A DNA stretch of 64,000 nt from Paraphaeosphaeria minitans (GCA_015832175.1 WJXW01000001.1:62001-126000), one strand, 5' to 3'; counted from the stretch's first letter, positions 36,000 to 50,460 are shown. Translations and numbers: made by a program. The notes: generated by a model not told the origin, from the sequence alone.

Positions 36000-36430
36000 C
36001 TCTTAGTGTACTAACTACGTTAAATAGGGAAACTAGAAGTGCAAGCCTAAAGAGATCCTTTTACTAAATTATTTAAAAATAGATACTAAAATAGAGAGGT
36101 TAGAAAAGTTAGAGGCTAAAGAGGAGGCAAAGCTCTATATTAAGAAAGAGCTAGTTAAGGCAGCTCTTTTTCGCGCCTATTAGGCGCGAGAGAAGATAGC
36201 GCGCTTACGTAATTAGTAAAAGAAATTATGTTAGAAAGAACAAGAATTGTTTAATTATAGTATAAGTATCCTAGACAAGTTAGAAGCGCTTAAGGCGTAG
36301 GAGGAGTTAGTATAAGCTACTATGTTAATAAATTCTAATGCGCTATTAGGCGCTAAGGTAATTAACTAGTCTATTCTATAGGCTAGCCCCTATACTAGTG
36401 GTGATTCCTAGGTGTGTCCTAGTTATTTCT
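36000..36430 (+). pseudogene. CxxC plus coiled-coil ORF relic antisense to level 3 pol (family B)
   Basis: Same frame as at 10270-10680, in the level 3 element: cysteine cluster near 36000-36040 and a charged heptad-like stretch (KIERLEKLEAKEEAKLY near 36090-36140). RIP-type stops. Confidence 0.45.
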
Positions 36431-39400
36431 AGTAGAATTCCTTAATCTTTTACTAACAGTTTCCTAGATTGTTCTTTAGTTCCTAGGTGTTTTCGCTATG
36501 TGGGTAACCTTTCTACTTAACAAGGTACGTGTTATTGTGCTAATTATATTCTAGAATTCTTTTAACCTTAAATTTATTTTCTTCCTTAGTCTAGTAGTAG
36601 AAGGTGGTTTTAACTAGTGTATTAGGGTCTACTAGTTCTAGTAGTAATACGTGAAATACTGGGTGTATTTTTGCATCTAGCAGTATTTCTAACTTATAGT
36701 TTACTAGTGATATTTACTTAGAAATATAAAATAGTCTAACCTTAATATAATCTAGTTTCTTGTGTTTTTTCTTCTAAGTTTAAAGGTTCTTTGTAAGTAG
36801 ATATACTTTATCCCCCTTCTTTAGCTAAGGTGCTATTTTTTGTTTTTAGTTTTAGTATAAAATTAATTGCTACTAAGCTTTCTTAAGATTTTCTTAGAGT
36901 TATTAGTGTATTTTCTTTATATTTTCTATTATATCTATAGCTTCTTTTACTTTAATTATTATAGGAAATTATTAGTTAAAAAGATGTAGGTGTCTTCTGT
37001 GGTTTACATAGAATGGTGTATGTCCTAATACTACTAATACTTTGTTATTATAGGCTAACTATGCCATAGGTAGTAATGAAACCTAGTTATTCTTCTAACT
37101 ATTATAGTAGATACGTAGGTACGTTTCCATAGTTTAGTTCGTACGTTCTGTCTGTCTGTCTATTTGTAGATAGTAAGCTATTAATAGTTTTTATTTTATT
37201 CTAAGCAGTGCCATAAGCGTTATCTAATAATTTAACGTAAAGAGCTTATCTCTGTCGCTAATAATTATTTTTAGGATTCCGTAGTGTCTAACTAGTTAGT
37301 CTAGGATAAGAAAAGTGAGTTCTTTTACCATTATTCTTTTAAGGCATAGAATGAGCTTAATATACTTAGTTAGTTAGCAGACTATTACTAGTATACTATC
37401 GTATTTAATTCCTATTATTAGATCCTTAGAGTTTAGAATTCCTATAATAAAATCCATAGCAATATCTTCCTATAGTGCTGTTAGTATTCTAATTACTTAC
37501 ATCTCTTTATATTTAAAATGTATACTATGTTTATTTCTCTAGCATTCTACACATTTGTAGATATAAGTTATTACAGCTTCCTTAATTCCTTTAAAGGTGT
37601 AATTTCTTTAGATAAGTTCTATTGTCTTTGTAATGCCTAGGTCTCTGTACATAGGGTTATCGTGGTATTGTTAGATAATCTCAGTCTATAGATATTCTAG
37701 AACTTCTTAGTTAATTCCCAAAAGTTAATTTAGTTCTGCTATTAGCTCTAGAGATCTATCTTTGGCTTTACGAAGGATTACAGAAAAGGTTTTTACCTTT
37801 TCTCCTACTAGATTACTTTATTAGCTAAGAGTGTCTGCTCTGCCATTTTCTTTCCTAGCTACATAGATAATTTTAAACTTATACTACCTAGTAATTTACA
37901 ACTATCTTTATTGTTATAGCGTAAGTTCTTTTATTATCGTGAACCTTAGAAGGTTCTTATAATCTATATAGATTTCTAGCGTTAAGTAACTAAGCGTATA
38001 AATCCTCTAGTGCTTTAAGGCTTTAATAATAGCGTAGAGTTCTTTATTATATATGTTGTATTGTGTTTTAGCGTTATTAAATTTGCATAAGTAATAGGTA
38101 ATTAGGTGCTATTTACTATTACGTTCTTATTTAGCGTAGGCGCCTAGCGTAAGATTACTAGTGTCTATTTTAAAGCGTAGTAGTTTATCGCTTCTAAAAT
38201 AAATAAGGATAGGTTCTATAATACATGCTATCTTAAGGAGTTAGAATAACATTCCACACTTATCTATTTATTTAAAGGGTACGTCCTTTTTTGTAAAATT
38301 TATTAAAGGTATTATAACCTTTGCGTAATCTTAGATAAATTATTAATTAAATCCACAGAATCCTAAGAATTCTTAGATATTTTTGGCTGTCTTTGGTATT
38401 AGCTAGTTCTTAATATATTTAACTTTACTTAGTGCTATCTTAATTCCTTCTGTAGTAATAATGTGTCCTAGGAATTTAAGTTATTTAACGTTAAACTTAT
38501 ATTTCTTAAGTTTAATGCGAAGGTATACTTTATCTAGTGCTTTTAGTACTGTCTATATATGCTTGGTGTAGTCTAATTTGTTTTTAGAAAAGACAAGGAT
38601 ATTGTCTATATACATAATAATAAATATGTCTAGGTGTTTACAGAGTACATTGTTAACAAGTGCTATAAAAGCTGCTAGTGTGTTTGTGAGTCTAAATGGT
38701 ATAACCTTATACTTAAATAGTCTATAGCGTAATTAAAACGCTGTTTTCTATTCTTTACCTTTCTTAATTTGTATAAGGTGGTAACTGTCTCTTAGATCTA
38801 TTATTATAAATATCTTAGCTTAAGATAGTTAATCTTGTAACTCTATAATATTTAGTAGTAAATATTAGTTCTTTATTATTATGTTGTTAAGTTATTAGTA
38901 GTTAACGCATAGTCTATCTAATCCATCCTTTTTCTTAACAAACATAAAAGGGCTTACTACTAGTAACTTTAATAGTTATATATATCCTTTTTTAAGATTT
39001 GTCTTAATAAAATTACATTCTTTAAGGAGTTCTTCGCCTATCTTACTATATAGTAGTCTAAAGGGTAGCGTCTTCCCTTCTTCCAGGTCTATTGTAAGAT
39101 CTTAGGGTTAATGTTTAGGTAGGTTTACTTTTCCTTCCTTTTCTATAAATATATGTGTCTATTTCCTGTACTCTCTTAGTAAGGTAAGAGGTGTACTATT
39201 GTCCTCTTTCTTACACTTCTTAACCTAGTAGTTCCTACTAGCGTCTACTAAGGTGTGCTTCTATTTTTTAACTATCTATTATAGTATTATGTTGTTAATA
39301 ACTCCCTTATCTACTATTATTTTTGGTTAATGCGTAGGCTTTACTTATAATACACAATTACAGCGTTTAAACAATATTTTCTTTATACCCTAGTTAATTT

Positions 39401-41622
39401 GTAGGTTGTGTATTATTAACTAAGGTAATCCTAAGACTAACTTATACTTAGATCCTAGTAAGACATCTAAAGTAAGTTCCTCTCTATATCCTTAAACTAT
39501 TATTGTGGTAGTAACCTCCTAGTATATTTAAAGTGTCTTAGGCATTAGGGATCTATTCGTAATATAAATAATATAGGGTACTTCTTTCTCTAATATTATA
39601 AGTCCTACTTGTCTTACTGTCTAATAAGATATAAAGTTCCTTCCTACTCTTAAGTCTATAAGAGCTTAAGCCTATATTCCTTTAAGCTGTACTAGTAGCT
39701 TAACTAATACTATACTTACTGTGGCATTTAATTTAATAAAGGCGTTTTCTTGTCTAAGTTTAGGCCTAAAAAAGACATCTATTTATGTAGGTTGTAGTTA
39801 AGTTCTAGTGCCTAGTATGTGTTTCTAAATATCTACTTCTATTATTGTTCTTAAGTATATGTTTTATGTAGATTGTCTTCTTCTTTCTACAAGGATGTTC
39901 TACTATTGTTCCTCCTACAGTCTTCACCTTTTCTATGTACTAGTTAAATTAGTAGTTCTATTATTACTTCTTATATAGGGCAGTTTACAAAGCCGTCCAA
40001 ACATTTGGCTATATAGTAGTATTCACAGTCTTAGTTTAGACACGTATACTAGTACAGTTATATACAGTCTCTATTAATAAGCATATTATAGTATTTATTA
40101 CCCTTTAGCGTAAGGTAAGAAAAGTATTTTACTTATTATTTATCCTAGAGGTGTTTATTGTAAGCTGTAATAGGGTAGTCTATCCACATCTATCTACAGC
40201 GTAGCTTCCTTCTAGGTTGTTTCTTGTTCTCCTCTTTCTCTACCTTATATTGTGCGCATATTAGTTCTTCGCAATGCGTCCACATACAGAATTAGTGTGT
40301 AGGATTTTAGTAGTTTAGGTAGTACTTTAGTACATAGTCTAACTTCTTATTTTTGTAGAGTTGCATTCCTTTTAGTGCCTAGTAGGGTTCTATGTAGTCC
40401 TAAATATTTAGTTTATACTTAGGTGATATAGGGTTATCTTCTTCCTACCTACTTTATAGGTAAGGAGTAGGAGATCTTAGTATCTCTTCTACGTCTTCTA
40501 CGTTGTGGTATATGTTAGAGTCGTTTTCTAGATCTTTGTATAGTTATAAGTTAGGTAAATCTAATTACTTACTTTACTCTAGTGTAACGCGTTAGTAACT
40601 AAATGGCGTTATAATAACTTCCTATTCCTTATTAGGTTCTTAGTCCTTAATAGTTAGTATATTTAACTTAGTTTAATAGACTTTATTCTTTAATCTACAG
40701 TTTCTGGCTATATGGCCTAGTTTGCCATATGTAAAGCATTTATAGGTCTTAGTTATTAGTTGTTAACTTCTATTAGAGACGCGTTTATTAAGCTACTTAG
40801 GGCCTATCCTTCCTCCTTTTCCTTTACTTAAGTAGTTAAACTAGACATCTTCTATTAGTTTATATTTCTAGTAGTTCCTTAGCTGTTACTTTTAAATAAT
40901 TCTAACAGGGTTTTTATAAATTATTTTTACTAGTTATCTAAAGCTTATCGCCCTAGGGTTTTAGTAGAGCTCCTATTATAGTAAGAACTATTCTCTATTA
41001 ATCCTAATAGTTTTTTTATATAGTTCTTTAAGGTTAGCAATTTATGCACCACTACGTAAGAGTTCCTCACGTAGTTTCTATTTAAGTCCTTATTTGTACA
41101 TGTCCTGAAAAGATTTATTATCCTAGTTAAGTTACACAGCGTATCTGCGAAACTTAGCTATATACTTAGCTACTAATTATTTCTAAGTTATAGTTTAAAT
41201 CTTTACTTTTACAATAGAGTCCTTATTAGCGATCCTAAAGAGTTACTTAAGGTATTTCTTAAAGTTATTATAATTTTTAATAATGTTAACTATATTAGTC
41301 TGCTTGTTTACGTAATTGTCGTTATTATTATTGTGGTCTATTCCTAGGTACTTTTTAAGGTAGAGATAGATCCATAATCCTATATTTCCTTATATATATA
41401 TTACTGCGAAGATAACCTTCTTCTTATCTTTAAAGGGTTTATTTAAGTTAAAGAAGTAGAGGTCTAACTAGAGAATCTAAATATTAGTTTAAGATTATTT
41501 ACCAAAGTAGAGATTAAGTTTATACGCCTTACTGCTATCCTTTATAAAAGTAATCTTAGTAGCACCTAAAGCTGTAGAAGAGGTAGGAGTTTATAAAGTA
41601 CTTATATTAAGGGTGTTTAAAA

Positions 41623-42078
41623 TATTAAATCCAAGAGGGTAGCTAGTCCTAAAGGATTAAAGTTAGTTCTTAGGTAAGAGTACTTACAGAAGGTAGAAGG
41701 TCTTATTAATACAATAGTATCTTATAAAGTATAATAAGTTAACAATTTAGTCTACTAGAATCTAAACAATAGATTAATAAATAGATTAAATATAAGTATA
41801 AGAAGCTTATTCTCGCGTTCCTATATACTAAGTAATCCCACACATCCCAGAATCCTGTACGTCCTAGAATCCCATACGTCCTAGAATCCTATACGTCCTA
41901 GAATCCCGTATAGGCGAGTCCCACGTGTTCTAGAGTTCCTGTACGGGCAAGGCCTGTGCGGTCCTTAGGACCCTTAGGACCTATAACCTATTACCTAACT
42001 ACTTAGTTAGCTAACTCTAGCGGACTAGTAGTCTAATAAACTCGTGCCCTACTGCTCGCGCGCAGCCAGATCCTAACA
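41623..42078 (-). repeat. 5' LTR of level 3, family B (456 bp)
   Basis: TATTAAATCCAAG...GATCCTAACA on the plus strand; followed by ATAGA and the resumed level 2 frame. Confidence 0.93.
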
Positions 42079-42083
42079 ATAGA

Positions 42084-45000
42084 CTACCCTATTATAGCTT
42101 ACAATAAACACCTCTAGGATAAATAATAAGTAAAATACTTTTCTTACCTTACGCTAAAGGGTAACAAATGCTATAATATGCTTATTAATAGAGACTGTAT
42201 ATAACTATACTAGTACACGTGTCTAAACTAAAACTGCAAATACTACTATATAGCTAAATGTTTAGACAGCTTTGTAAACTACCCTATGTAAGAAGTAATA
42301 ATAGAGCTACTAATTTAACTAGTATATAGGAATAGTAAAGACTGCAGAAGGAAAAATAGAAAAACATCCTTATAGGAAGAAGAAGAAGAAGACAATCTAT
42401 ATAAGCCATATACTTAAGAATAATAATAGAAGCGGATACTTAGAAACGCATACTAAGCACTAGAACTTAACTACAACCTATATAAATAGATGTTTTTTTT
42501 AGGCCTAAACTTAGATAAGAAAACGCCTTTATTAAATTAAATGTCCCAGTAAGTATAGTATTAGTTAAGCTACTAGTATAGCTTAAAGGAATATAGGCTT
42601 AAGCTCTTATAGACTTAGGAGTAGGAAGGAATTTTATATCTTATTAAATAGTAAGATAAGTAGGACTTATAATATTAAAGAAAGAAGTACCCTATATTAT
42701 CTATGTTGCAAATAGATCCCTAATGCCTAAGACACCTTAGATATACTAGGAGGTTACTACTATAATAATAGTCTAAGAACATAGAGAGGAACTTACCTTA
42801 GATGTCTTACTAGAATCTAAGTATAAGTTAGTCTTAGGATTACTTTAGTTAACAATACATAACCTATAGATTAACTAGGGTACGAAGAAAATATTGTTTA
42901 AACACTGTAATTATATATTATAAGTAAAGCTTACGCATTAACTAAAAATAATAGTAGATAAGAGAGTTATTAACAATATAATACTATAATAGATAGTTAA
43001 AAAACAGAAGCATACCTTAGTAGACGCTAGTAGGAACTACTAGATTAAGAAGTGTAAGAAGGAGGACAATAGTACACCCCTTACCTTACTAAGAGAGTAT
43101 AGGAAATAGACACACATATTTACAGAAAAGGAAAGAAAAGTAAACCTACCTAAATATTAACCCTAGGATTTTATAATAGACCTAGAAGAAGGGAAGATGC
43201 CACCCTTTAGACTACTATATAGTAAGATAGGAGAAGAACTCTTTAAAGAACGTGATTTTATTAAAACAAACCTTAAGAAAGGATATATATAACTATTAAA
43301 GTTACTAGCAGTAAGCCCTTTTATATTTATTAAGAAAAAGGATAGATTAGACAGACTATGCGTTAACTACTAATAACTTAATAATATAATAATAAAGAAT
43401 TAATATCTACTACTAAATATTATAGAGTTACGAGATTAACTATCTTAAGCCAAGATATTTATAATAATAGATCTAAGAGATGGTTACCACCTTATATAAA
43501 TTAAGAAAGGTGAAGAATAGAAAACAGCGTTTTAATTACGCTATAGACTATTTAAGTATAAAGTTATGCTATTTAGACTTACAAATGCACTAGTAGCTTT
43601 TATAGCACTTGTTAACAACGTACTCTATAAATATCTAGACATATTTATTATCGCGTATATAGACAATATCCTTGTCTTTTCTAAAAATAAATTGGACCAC
43701 ACTAAGTATGTATAGACAGTACTAGAAGTACTAGACAAAGCATGCCTTTGTATTAAACTTAAGAAATATAAGTTTAACGTTAAATAACTTAAATTCCTAG
43801 GACACATTATTACTACAGAAGGAATTAAAATAGCACTAAGTAAAGTTAAATGCATTAAGAACTAGCTAATACTAAAGATAGCTAAAAACATCTAAAAATT
43901 CTTAGGATTCTATAGATTTAATTAACAATTTATCTAAGATTACGTAAAGGTTATAATACCTTTAATAAATTTTACAAAGAAGGACGTACCCTTTAAATAG
44001 ATAGATAAGTGTAGAATGTTATTCTAACTCCTTAAGATAGTATGTATTATAGAACCTATCCTTATTTATTTTAGAAGTGATAAACTATTGCGCTTTAAAA
44101 CAGACACTAGCGGTCTTATGCTAGGCGCCTACGCTAAATAAGAACGTAATAGTAAATAGCACCTAATTGCCTATTACTTATGTAAATTTAATAACGCTAA
44201 AACACGATACAACGTATATAATAAAGAACTCTACGCTATTATTAAAGCCTTAAAGCACTAGAGGATTTATACACTTAGTTACTTAACGCTAGAAATCTAT
44301 ATAGATTATAAGAACCTTCTGAGGTTTATAATAACAAAAGAACTTACACTATAATAACAAAGATAGTTATAAACTACTAGGTAGTACAAGTTTAAAATTA
44401 TCTATATAGCTAAGAAAGAAAATAGTAGAGCAGACGCTCTTAGCTAATAAAGTAATCTAGTAGGAGAAAAGGTAAAAACCTTCTCTGTAATCCTTCGTAA
44501 AGCTAAAGATAGATCTCTAGAGCTAACAGCAGAACTAAATTAACTTTTAGTAATTAACTAAGAAGTTCTAGAATATCTACAGACTAAGATTATCTAACAA
44601 TACTACAATAACCCTATATACGGACACCTAGGCATTACAAAGATAATAGAACTTATTTAAAGGAATTACACTTTTAAAGGAATTAAAGAAGCTGTAACAA
44701 CTTATATCTATAAATATATAGAATGCTAGAGAAATAAACACAGTACACATCTTAAGTATAGAGAGATGTAAGCGATTAGAATACTAACAGCACTATAGGA
44801 AGATATTACTATAGATTTTGTTATAGGAATTTTAAACTCTAAGGATCTAATAATAGGAATTAAATACAATAGTATACTAGTAATAGTCTACTAACTAATT
44901 AAGTATGTTAAGCTTATTTTATGCCTTAAAAGAATAACAGTAAAAGAACTCGCTTTTCTTATCCTAGACTAACTAGTTAGACACCACAGAATCCTAAAAA

Positions 45001-45830
45001 TAATTATTAGCGATAGAGATAAGCTCTTTATGTTAAATTATTAGATAACGCTTATAGCACTACTTAGAACGAAATAAAAACTATTAACAGCTTACTATCT
45101 ATAAACAGATAGATAGATAGAATGTATAAACCAAACTATAGAAACGTACCTACGCATCTACTGCAATAGTTAGAAGAATAACTAGGTTTTATTACTACCT
45201 ATAGCACAGTTAGCCTATAATAATAAAGTATTAGTAGCATTAGGATATACACTGTTCTATGTAAACTATAGAAGACACCCACATCTCTTTAACTAACAAT
45301 TTCCTACGATAATTAAAGCAAAAGAAGCTATAGATATAGTAGAAAATATAAAGAAAATACACTAATAACTCTAAGAAAATCTTAAGAAAGCTTAGTAGCA
45401 ATTAATCTTATACTAAAATTAAAAATGAAAAATAGCACCTTAGCTAAAGAAGGGGGATAAAGCATATCTACTTATAAAGAACCTTTAAACTTAAAAAAAG
45501 AAATATAAGAAACTAGATTATATTAAGGTTAGACTATTTTATATTTCTAAGCAAATATCACTAGTAAACTATAAGTTGGAACTACTGCTAGATACAAAGA
45601 TACACTTAGTATTCTACGTATCACTACTAGAACTAGTAGACCCTAATACACCAGTTAAAACCACCTTCTACTACCAGACTAAGGAAGAAGATAAATTTAA
45701 AGTTAAAAGAATTCTAGAATATAATTAGCACAATAATATGTACCTTGTTAAGTAGAAAGGTTACCCACATAGCGAAAACACCTAGGAACTAAAGAATAAT
45801 CTAGGAAACTGTTAGTAAAAGATTAAAGAA
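42084..45830 (+). pseudogene. pol remnant of level 2 element
   Basis: Degenerate protease-RT-RNase H-integrase-chromodomain frame. The RT region around 43640-43690 reads as YIDN (GAC GAT mutated to GAC AAT), so the second catalytic Asp is lost in addition to the in-frame stops. The chromodomain reads from about 45695 (FKVKRILEYN) to 45830. Confidence 0.85.
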
Positions 45831-45859
45831 TTCTACTAGAAATAACTAGGACGTATCTA

Positions 45860-46300
45860 GGAATCACTACTAGTATAAGGGCTAGCCTATAAAATAGACT
45901 AGTTAATTACTTTAGCGCCTAATAGCGCGTTAGGATTTATTAACACAGTAGTTTATACTAACTCCTCCTGCGCCTTAAGCGCTTCTAACTTATCTATAGT
46001 ACTTATACTATAATTAAATAATTCTTATTCTTTTTAACACAATTTCTTTTACTAATTATATAAGCGCGCCATCTTCTCTTACGCCTAATAGGCGCAAAGG
46101 AGAGCTGCCTTAGCTAGCTCTTCCTTAATATAGAGCTTTGCCTCCTTTTTAGCCTCTAACTTTTCTAACCTCTCTATTTTAGCATTTATTTTTAAATAAT
46201 CTAGTAAAGGGATCTCTTTAGGCTTATACTTCTAGTTTCCCTATCTAACATAGTTAGTACACTAAGAGTATAAAGAAGAAAGATAATAAGTATATTTCTT
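45860..46300 (-). pseudogene. Antisense CxxC plus coiled-coil ORF relic, level 2
   Basis: Minus-strand copy of the family B antisense frame between chromodomain and 3' LTR, with the same charged coil stretch and cysteine cluster (near 46250-46290). Confidence 0.45.
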
Positions 46301-46447
46301 CTTAGCGTAGTATAAATAAGTAACTATTACAAAAACGTAGTCTTTCTTAAGATAATTAGCTTAACTGTAGCAATATTAAATAGAACAAGATAATAACTTT
46401 ATAGGTAGTTAACTTATAAGGACATTAAGCTTAAAAGGGGAGGATAA

Positions 46448-46903
46448 TATTAGGATCTAGCTATGTATAAGCAGTAGTGTATAAGTTTATTAGACTACTA
46501 GTTCTTTAGAGTTAGCTAACTAGGTAGTTAGGTAATAGGTTATAGGTCCTAAGGGTTCTAAGGACCGCACAGGCCTCGCCTGTATAAGAACTCTAGAACG
46601 CGTGGGACTCGCCCGCACAGGACTCTAGGACATATAGGACTCTAGGATATATAGGACTCTAGGATATATAGGATTCTGGGATATGTGGGACTACTTAGTA
46701 TATAGGAACGCGAGAATAAGCTTCTTATACTTGTGTTTAATCTATTTATTAATCTATTGTTTAGATTCTAGTAGACTAAATTATTAACTTATTATACTTT
46801 GTAAGATACTATTGTATTAACAAGACTTTCTATTTTCTGTAAGTACTCCTGCCTAAGAACTAACCTTAACCCTTTAGGACTAGCTACCCTCTTGGATTTA
46901 ACA
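46448..46903 (+). repeat. 3' LTR of level 2, family B (456 bp)
   Basis: TATTAGGATCTAGC...GATTTAACA, followed by TAGAC and the resumed level 1b frame. Confidence 0.93.
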
Positions 46904-46908
46904 TAGAC

Positions 46909-49545
46909 ACACATATTTATAAAAAAGGAAGGAAAAGTAAACCTACCTAAACATTAACCCTAGGATCTTATAATAGACCTAGAAGAAAAGAAGACGCTAC
47001 CCTTTAAACCACTATATAGTAAGATAGGAGAAGAACTCCTTAAAGAACATAATTTTATTAAGACAAACCTTAAAAAAGGATATATATAACTATTAAAGTT
47101 ACTAGCAGTAAGCCCTTTTATGTTTATTAAGAAAAAGGATGGATTAGACAGACTATACGTTAACTACTAACAACTTAACAATATAATAATAAAGAACTAA
47201 TATCTACTACTAAATATTATAGAGCTATAAGATTAACTATCTTAAGCCAAGATATTTATAATAATAGATCTAAGAGATAGTTACCACCTTATACAAATTA
47301 AGAAAGGTAAAGAATAGAAAATAGTATTTTAATTACGCTATAGACTATTTAAGTATAAGGTTATACTATTTAGACTTACAAATACACTAGCAGCTTTTAT
47401 AGCACTTATTAACAACGTACTTTATAAATATCTAGATATATTTGTTATCGTGTATATAGACAATATCCTCGTCTTTTCTAAAAATAAATCAGACCACACT
47501 AAGTATGTATAGACAGTACTAGAAGCACTAGACAAAGCATGCCTTCGTATTAAACTTAAAAAATGTAAGTTTAACGTTAAATAACTTAAATTCCTAGAAC
47601 ACATTATTACTATAGAAGGAATTAAGATAGCACTAAGTAAAGTTAAATATATTAAGAACTAGCTAATACTAAAGATAGCCAAGAACATCTAAGAATTCTT
47701 AGAATTCTATAAATTTAATTAACAATTTATCTAAAATTATACAAAGGTTATAATACCTTTAATAAATTTTATAAAGAAGGACATACCCTTTAAATAGATA
47801 AATAAGTGTAGAATGTTATTCTAACTCCTTAAGACAGTATGTATTATAGAACCTATCTTTATTTATTTTAGAAGTGATAAACCACTACGCTTTAAAACAG
47901 ACACTAGCGATCTTACGCTAGGCGCCTACGCTAAATAAGAACATAATAGTAAATAGTACCTAATTACCTACTACTTATGCAAATTTAATAACGCTAAAAC
48001 ACAATACAACGTACATAATAAAGAACTCTACGCTATTATTAAAGCCTTAAAGCACTAGAGGATTTACGCGCTTAGTTACTTAACGCTAGAAATCTACATA
48101 GATTATAAGAACCTTCTAAGGTTTATAATAATAAAAGAACTTACGCTATAATAACAAAGATAGTTACAAACCACTAGGTAGTACAAGTTTAAAATTATCT
48201 ATATAGCTAGGAAAGAAAATAGCAGAGTAGACGCTCTTAGCTAACAAAGTAATCTAGTAGGAGAAAAGGTAAAAACCTTCTCTACAATCCTTCGCAAAGC
48301 CAAAGATAGATCTCTAGAGCTAATAGTAGAACTAAATTAACTTTTAGTAATTAACTAAGAAGTTCTAGAACATCTATAGACTGAGATTATCTAACAATAC
48401 CACGATAACCCTATATACGGACACCTAGGCATCACAAAAATAATAAAACTTATCTAAAGGAATTATACCTTTAAAAGAATTAAGGAAGCTGTAATAACTT
48501 ATATCTATAAATATATAGAATACTAGAGAAATAAACACAGTATACATTTTAAATATAGAGAGATATAAGCAATTAGAATACTAACAGCACTATAGGAAGA
48601 CATTACTATAGATTTTGTTATAGGAATTCTAAACTTTAAGGATCTAATAACAGGAATTAAATACGACAGCATACTAGTAATAGTCTACTAACTAACTAAG
48701 TATATTAAGCTCATTCTATACCTTAAAAGAATAATAGCAAAAAAACTCGCTTTTCTTATCCTAAACTAACTAATTAGACACCACAGAATCCCAAAAACAA
48801 TTATTAGCGATAGAGACAAGCTCTTTACATTAAACTATTAAATAACGCTTATAGCACTACTTAGAACGAAATAAAAGCTATTAACAGCTTACTATCTATA
48901 AATAGACAGACAGACAGAACGTATAAACTAAACTATAAAAACGTACCTACGCATCTACTATAATAGTTAGAAGAATAACTAGGTTTTACTACTACCTATA
49001 GCACAGTTAGCCTATAATAACAAAGTATTAGTAGTATTAGAATATACACTATTCTATGTAAACTACAGAAGACACCCACATCTCTTTAATTAACAATTTC
49101 CTACAACAATTAAGGCAAAAGAAGCTATAGATATAGCAAAAAATATAAAGAAAATACACTAATAACTCTAAGAGAATCTTAAGAAAGCTTAGTAGTAATT
49201 AATTTTATATTAAAACTAAAAATAAAAAATGGCACCTTAGCTAAAGAAGGGGGATAAAGCATATCTACTTATAAAGAACCTTTAAACTTAGAAGAAAAAA
49301 TACAAGAAACTAGATTATATTAAGGTTAGACTATTTTATATTTCTAAGTAAATATTACTAGTAAACTATAAGTTAGAACTACCGCTAGATACAAAGATAC
49401 ACCTAGTATTCTACATATTACTACTAGAACTAGCAGACCCTAATACACTAGTTAAAACCACCTTCTACCACTAGACTAAGGAAGAAAATAAATTTAAGGT
49501 TAAAAGAGTTCTAGAATACAATTAGTATAACAACACGTACCTTAT
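46909..49545 (+). pseudogene. pol remnant of level 1b element (chromodomain truncated)
   Basis: RT, RNase H and integrase frame resumed after the level 2 insertion. The RT catalytic box near 47455-47465 reads as YIDN. The chromodomain begins near 49495 but stops at about 49545, where the sequence jumps to the antisense ORF region, about 250 bp being absent relative to level 2. Confidence 0.82.
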
Positions 49546-49549
49546 CTAT

Positions 49550-49840
49550 AGTACTTATGCTATAATTAAACAATTCTTATTCCTTCTAATGTAATTTCTT
49601 TCGCTAATTGCGTAAGCGCGCCATCTTCTCTTACGCCTAATAGGCGCGAAGGAGAGCTACTTTAGCTAGCTCTTTTTTAATATAGAGCTTTGCCTTCTCT
49701 TTAGCCTCTAACTTTTCTAACCTCTCTATTTTAGTATCTATTTTTAAATAATCTAGTAAAGGAATCTCTTTAGGCTTATACTTCTAGTTTCCTTATCTAA
49801 TATAGTTAGTACACTAAGAGTGCAAAGAAGAAAGATAATA
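49550..49840 (-). pseudogene. Antisense coiled-coil ORF relic, level 1b (partial)
   Basis: Family B antisense frame, retained here from the coil to the cysteine cluster; its distal end is lost in the deletion that removed the end of the chromodomain. Confidence 0.4.
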
Positions 49841-49999
49841 AGTATATTTCTTTTTAGCGCAGTATAAATAGGTAACTATTATAAAAACGTAGTCTTTTTT
49901 AAGATAATTAGCTTAACTATAGTAATATTAAATAGAATAAGATAATAACTTTATAGGTAGTTAACTTATAAAGATATTAAGCTTAGAGGGGAAGGATAA

Positions 50000-50455
50000 T
50001 ATTAGGATCTAGCCGCGTATAAGTAGTAGGGCACAAGCTTATTAGACTACTAGTCCGCTAGAGTTAGCTAACTAGGTAGTTAGGTGACAGGTTATAGGTC
50101 CTAAGGATCCTAAGGACCGCATAGGCCTTACCTATATAGAAACTCTAGAACGCGTAGGACTCGCCTACACAGAACTCTAGGACGTATGGGACTCTAGGAC
50201 ATATAGGACTCTAGAATATATGGGATTCTGGGACGTGTGGGACTACTTAGTATATAGGAACGTAAGGATAAGCTTTTTATACTTATATTTAATCTATTTA
50301 TTAATCTATTATTTAGATTCTAGTAGACTAAATTATTAACTCGTTACACTTCGCAAGATACTATTGTATTAATAAAACCTTCCACCTTCTATAAGTACTC
50401 CTACCCAAGAACTAACCTTAACCCTTTAGGACTAGCTACCCTCTTAGATTTAACA
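50000..50455 (+). repeat. 3' LTR of level 1b, family B (456 bp)
   Basis: TATTAGGATCTAGCCGCG...GATTTAACA, followed by the target duplication TATAG. Confidence 0.93.
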
Positions 50456-50460
50456 TATAG

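Larger units (their letters stand above)
35365..42078 (-). mobile_element. Level 3: full-length minus-strand family B Gypsy/chromovirus element
   Basis: The innermost and cleanest element: 456-bp LTRs at 35365-35820 and 41623-42078, flanked by the target duplication ATAGA (35360-35364, 42079-42083); 6,714 bp, uninterrupted. On the minus strand: gag from about 41620 with the zinc knuckle near 40730, protease near 39660, RT around 38600, RNase H, integrase about 37700-36900 and chromodomain about 36600-36440. An oppositely oriented CxxC/coiled-coil frame is at 36000-36430. Being innermost, it is the most recent insertion in this stack, yet it is also RIP-degraded. Confidence 0.95.
33465..46903 (+). 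mobile_element. Level 2: plus-strand family B element nested in level 1b
   Basis: 456-bp LTRs at 33465-33920 and 46448-46903; target duplication TAGAC at 33460-33464 and 46904-46908. The body is split by level 3 at 35364: gag 33921-35364 and protease-to-chromodomain 42084-45830. Excluding the insert the element is about 6.7 kb, full length. The frame at the left of level 3 continues in register to its right, confirming the nesting. RIP-mutated. Confidence 0.94.
30540..50455 (+). mobile_element. Level 1b: plus-strand family B element in level 0 gag
   Basis: 456-bp LTRs at 30540-30995 and 50000-50455 with the target duplication TATAG (30535-30539, 50456-50460). The body is split by level 2 at 33464: gag and protease region 30996-33464, RT-RNase H-integrase 46909-49545. 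Without the insert it is about 6.47 kb, roughly 250 bp short of the level 2 element, because the chromodomain is cut near 49545 and fused directly to the distal 3' region. RIP-mutated, with in-frame stops throughout. Confidence 0.92.
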
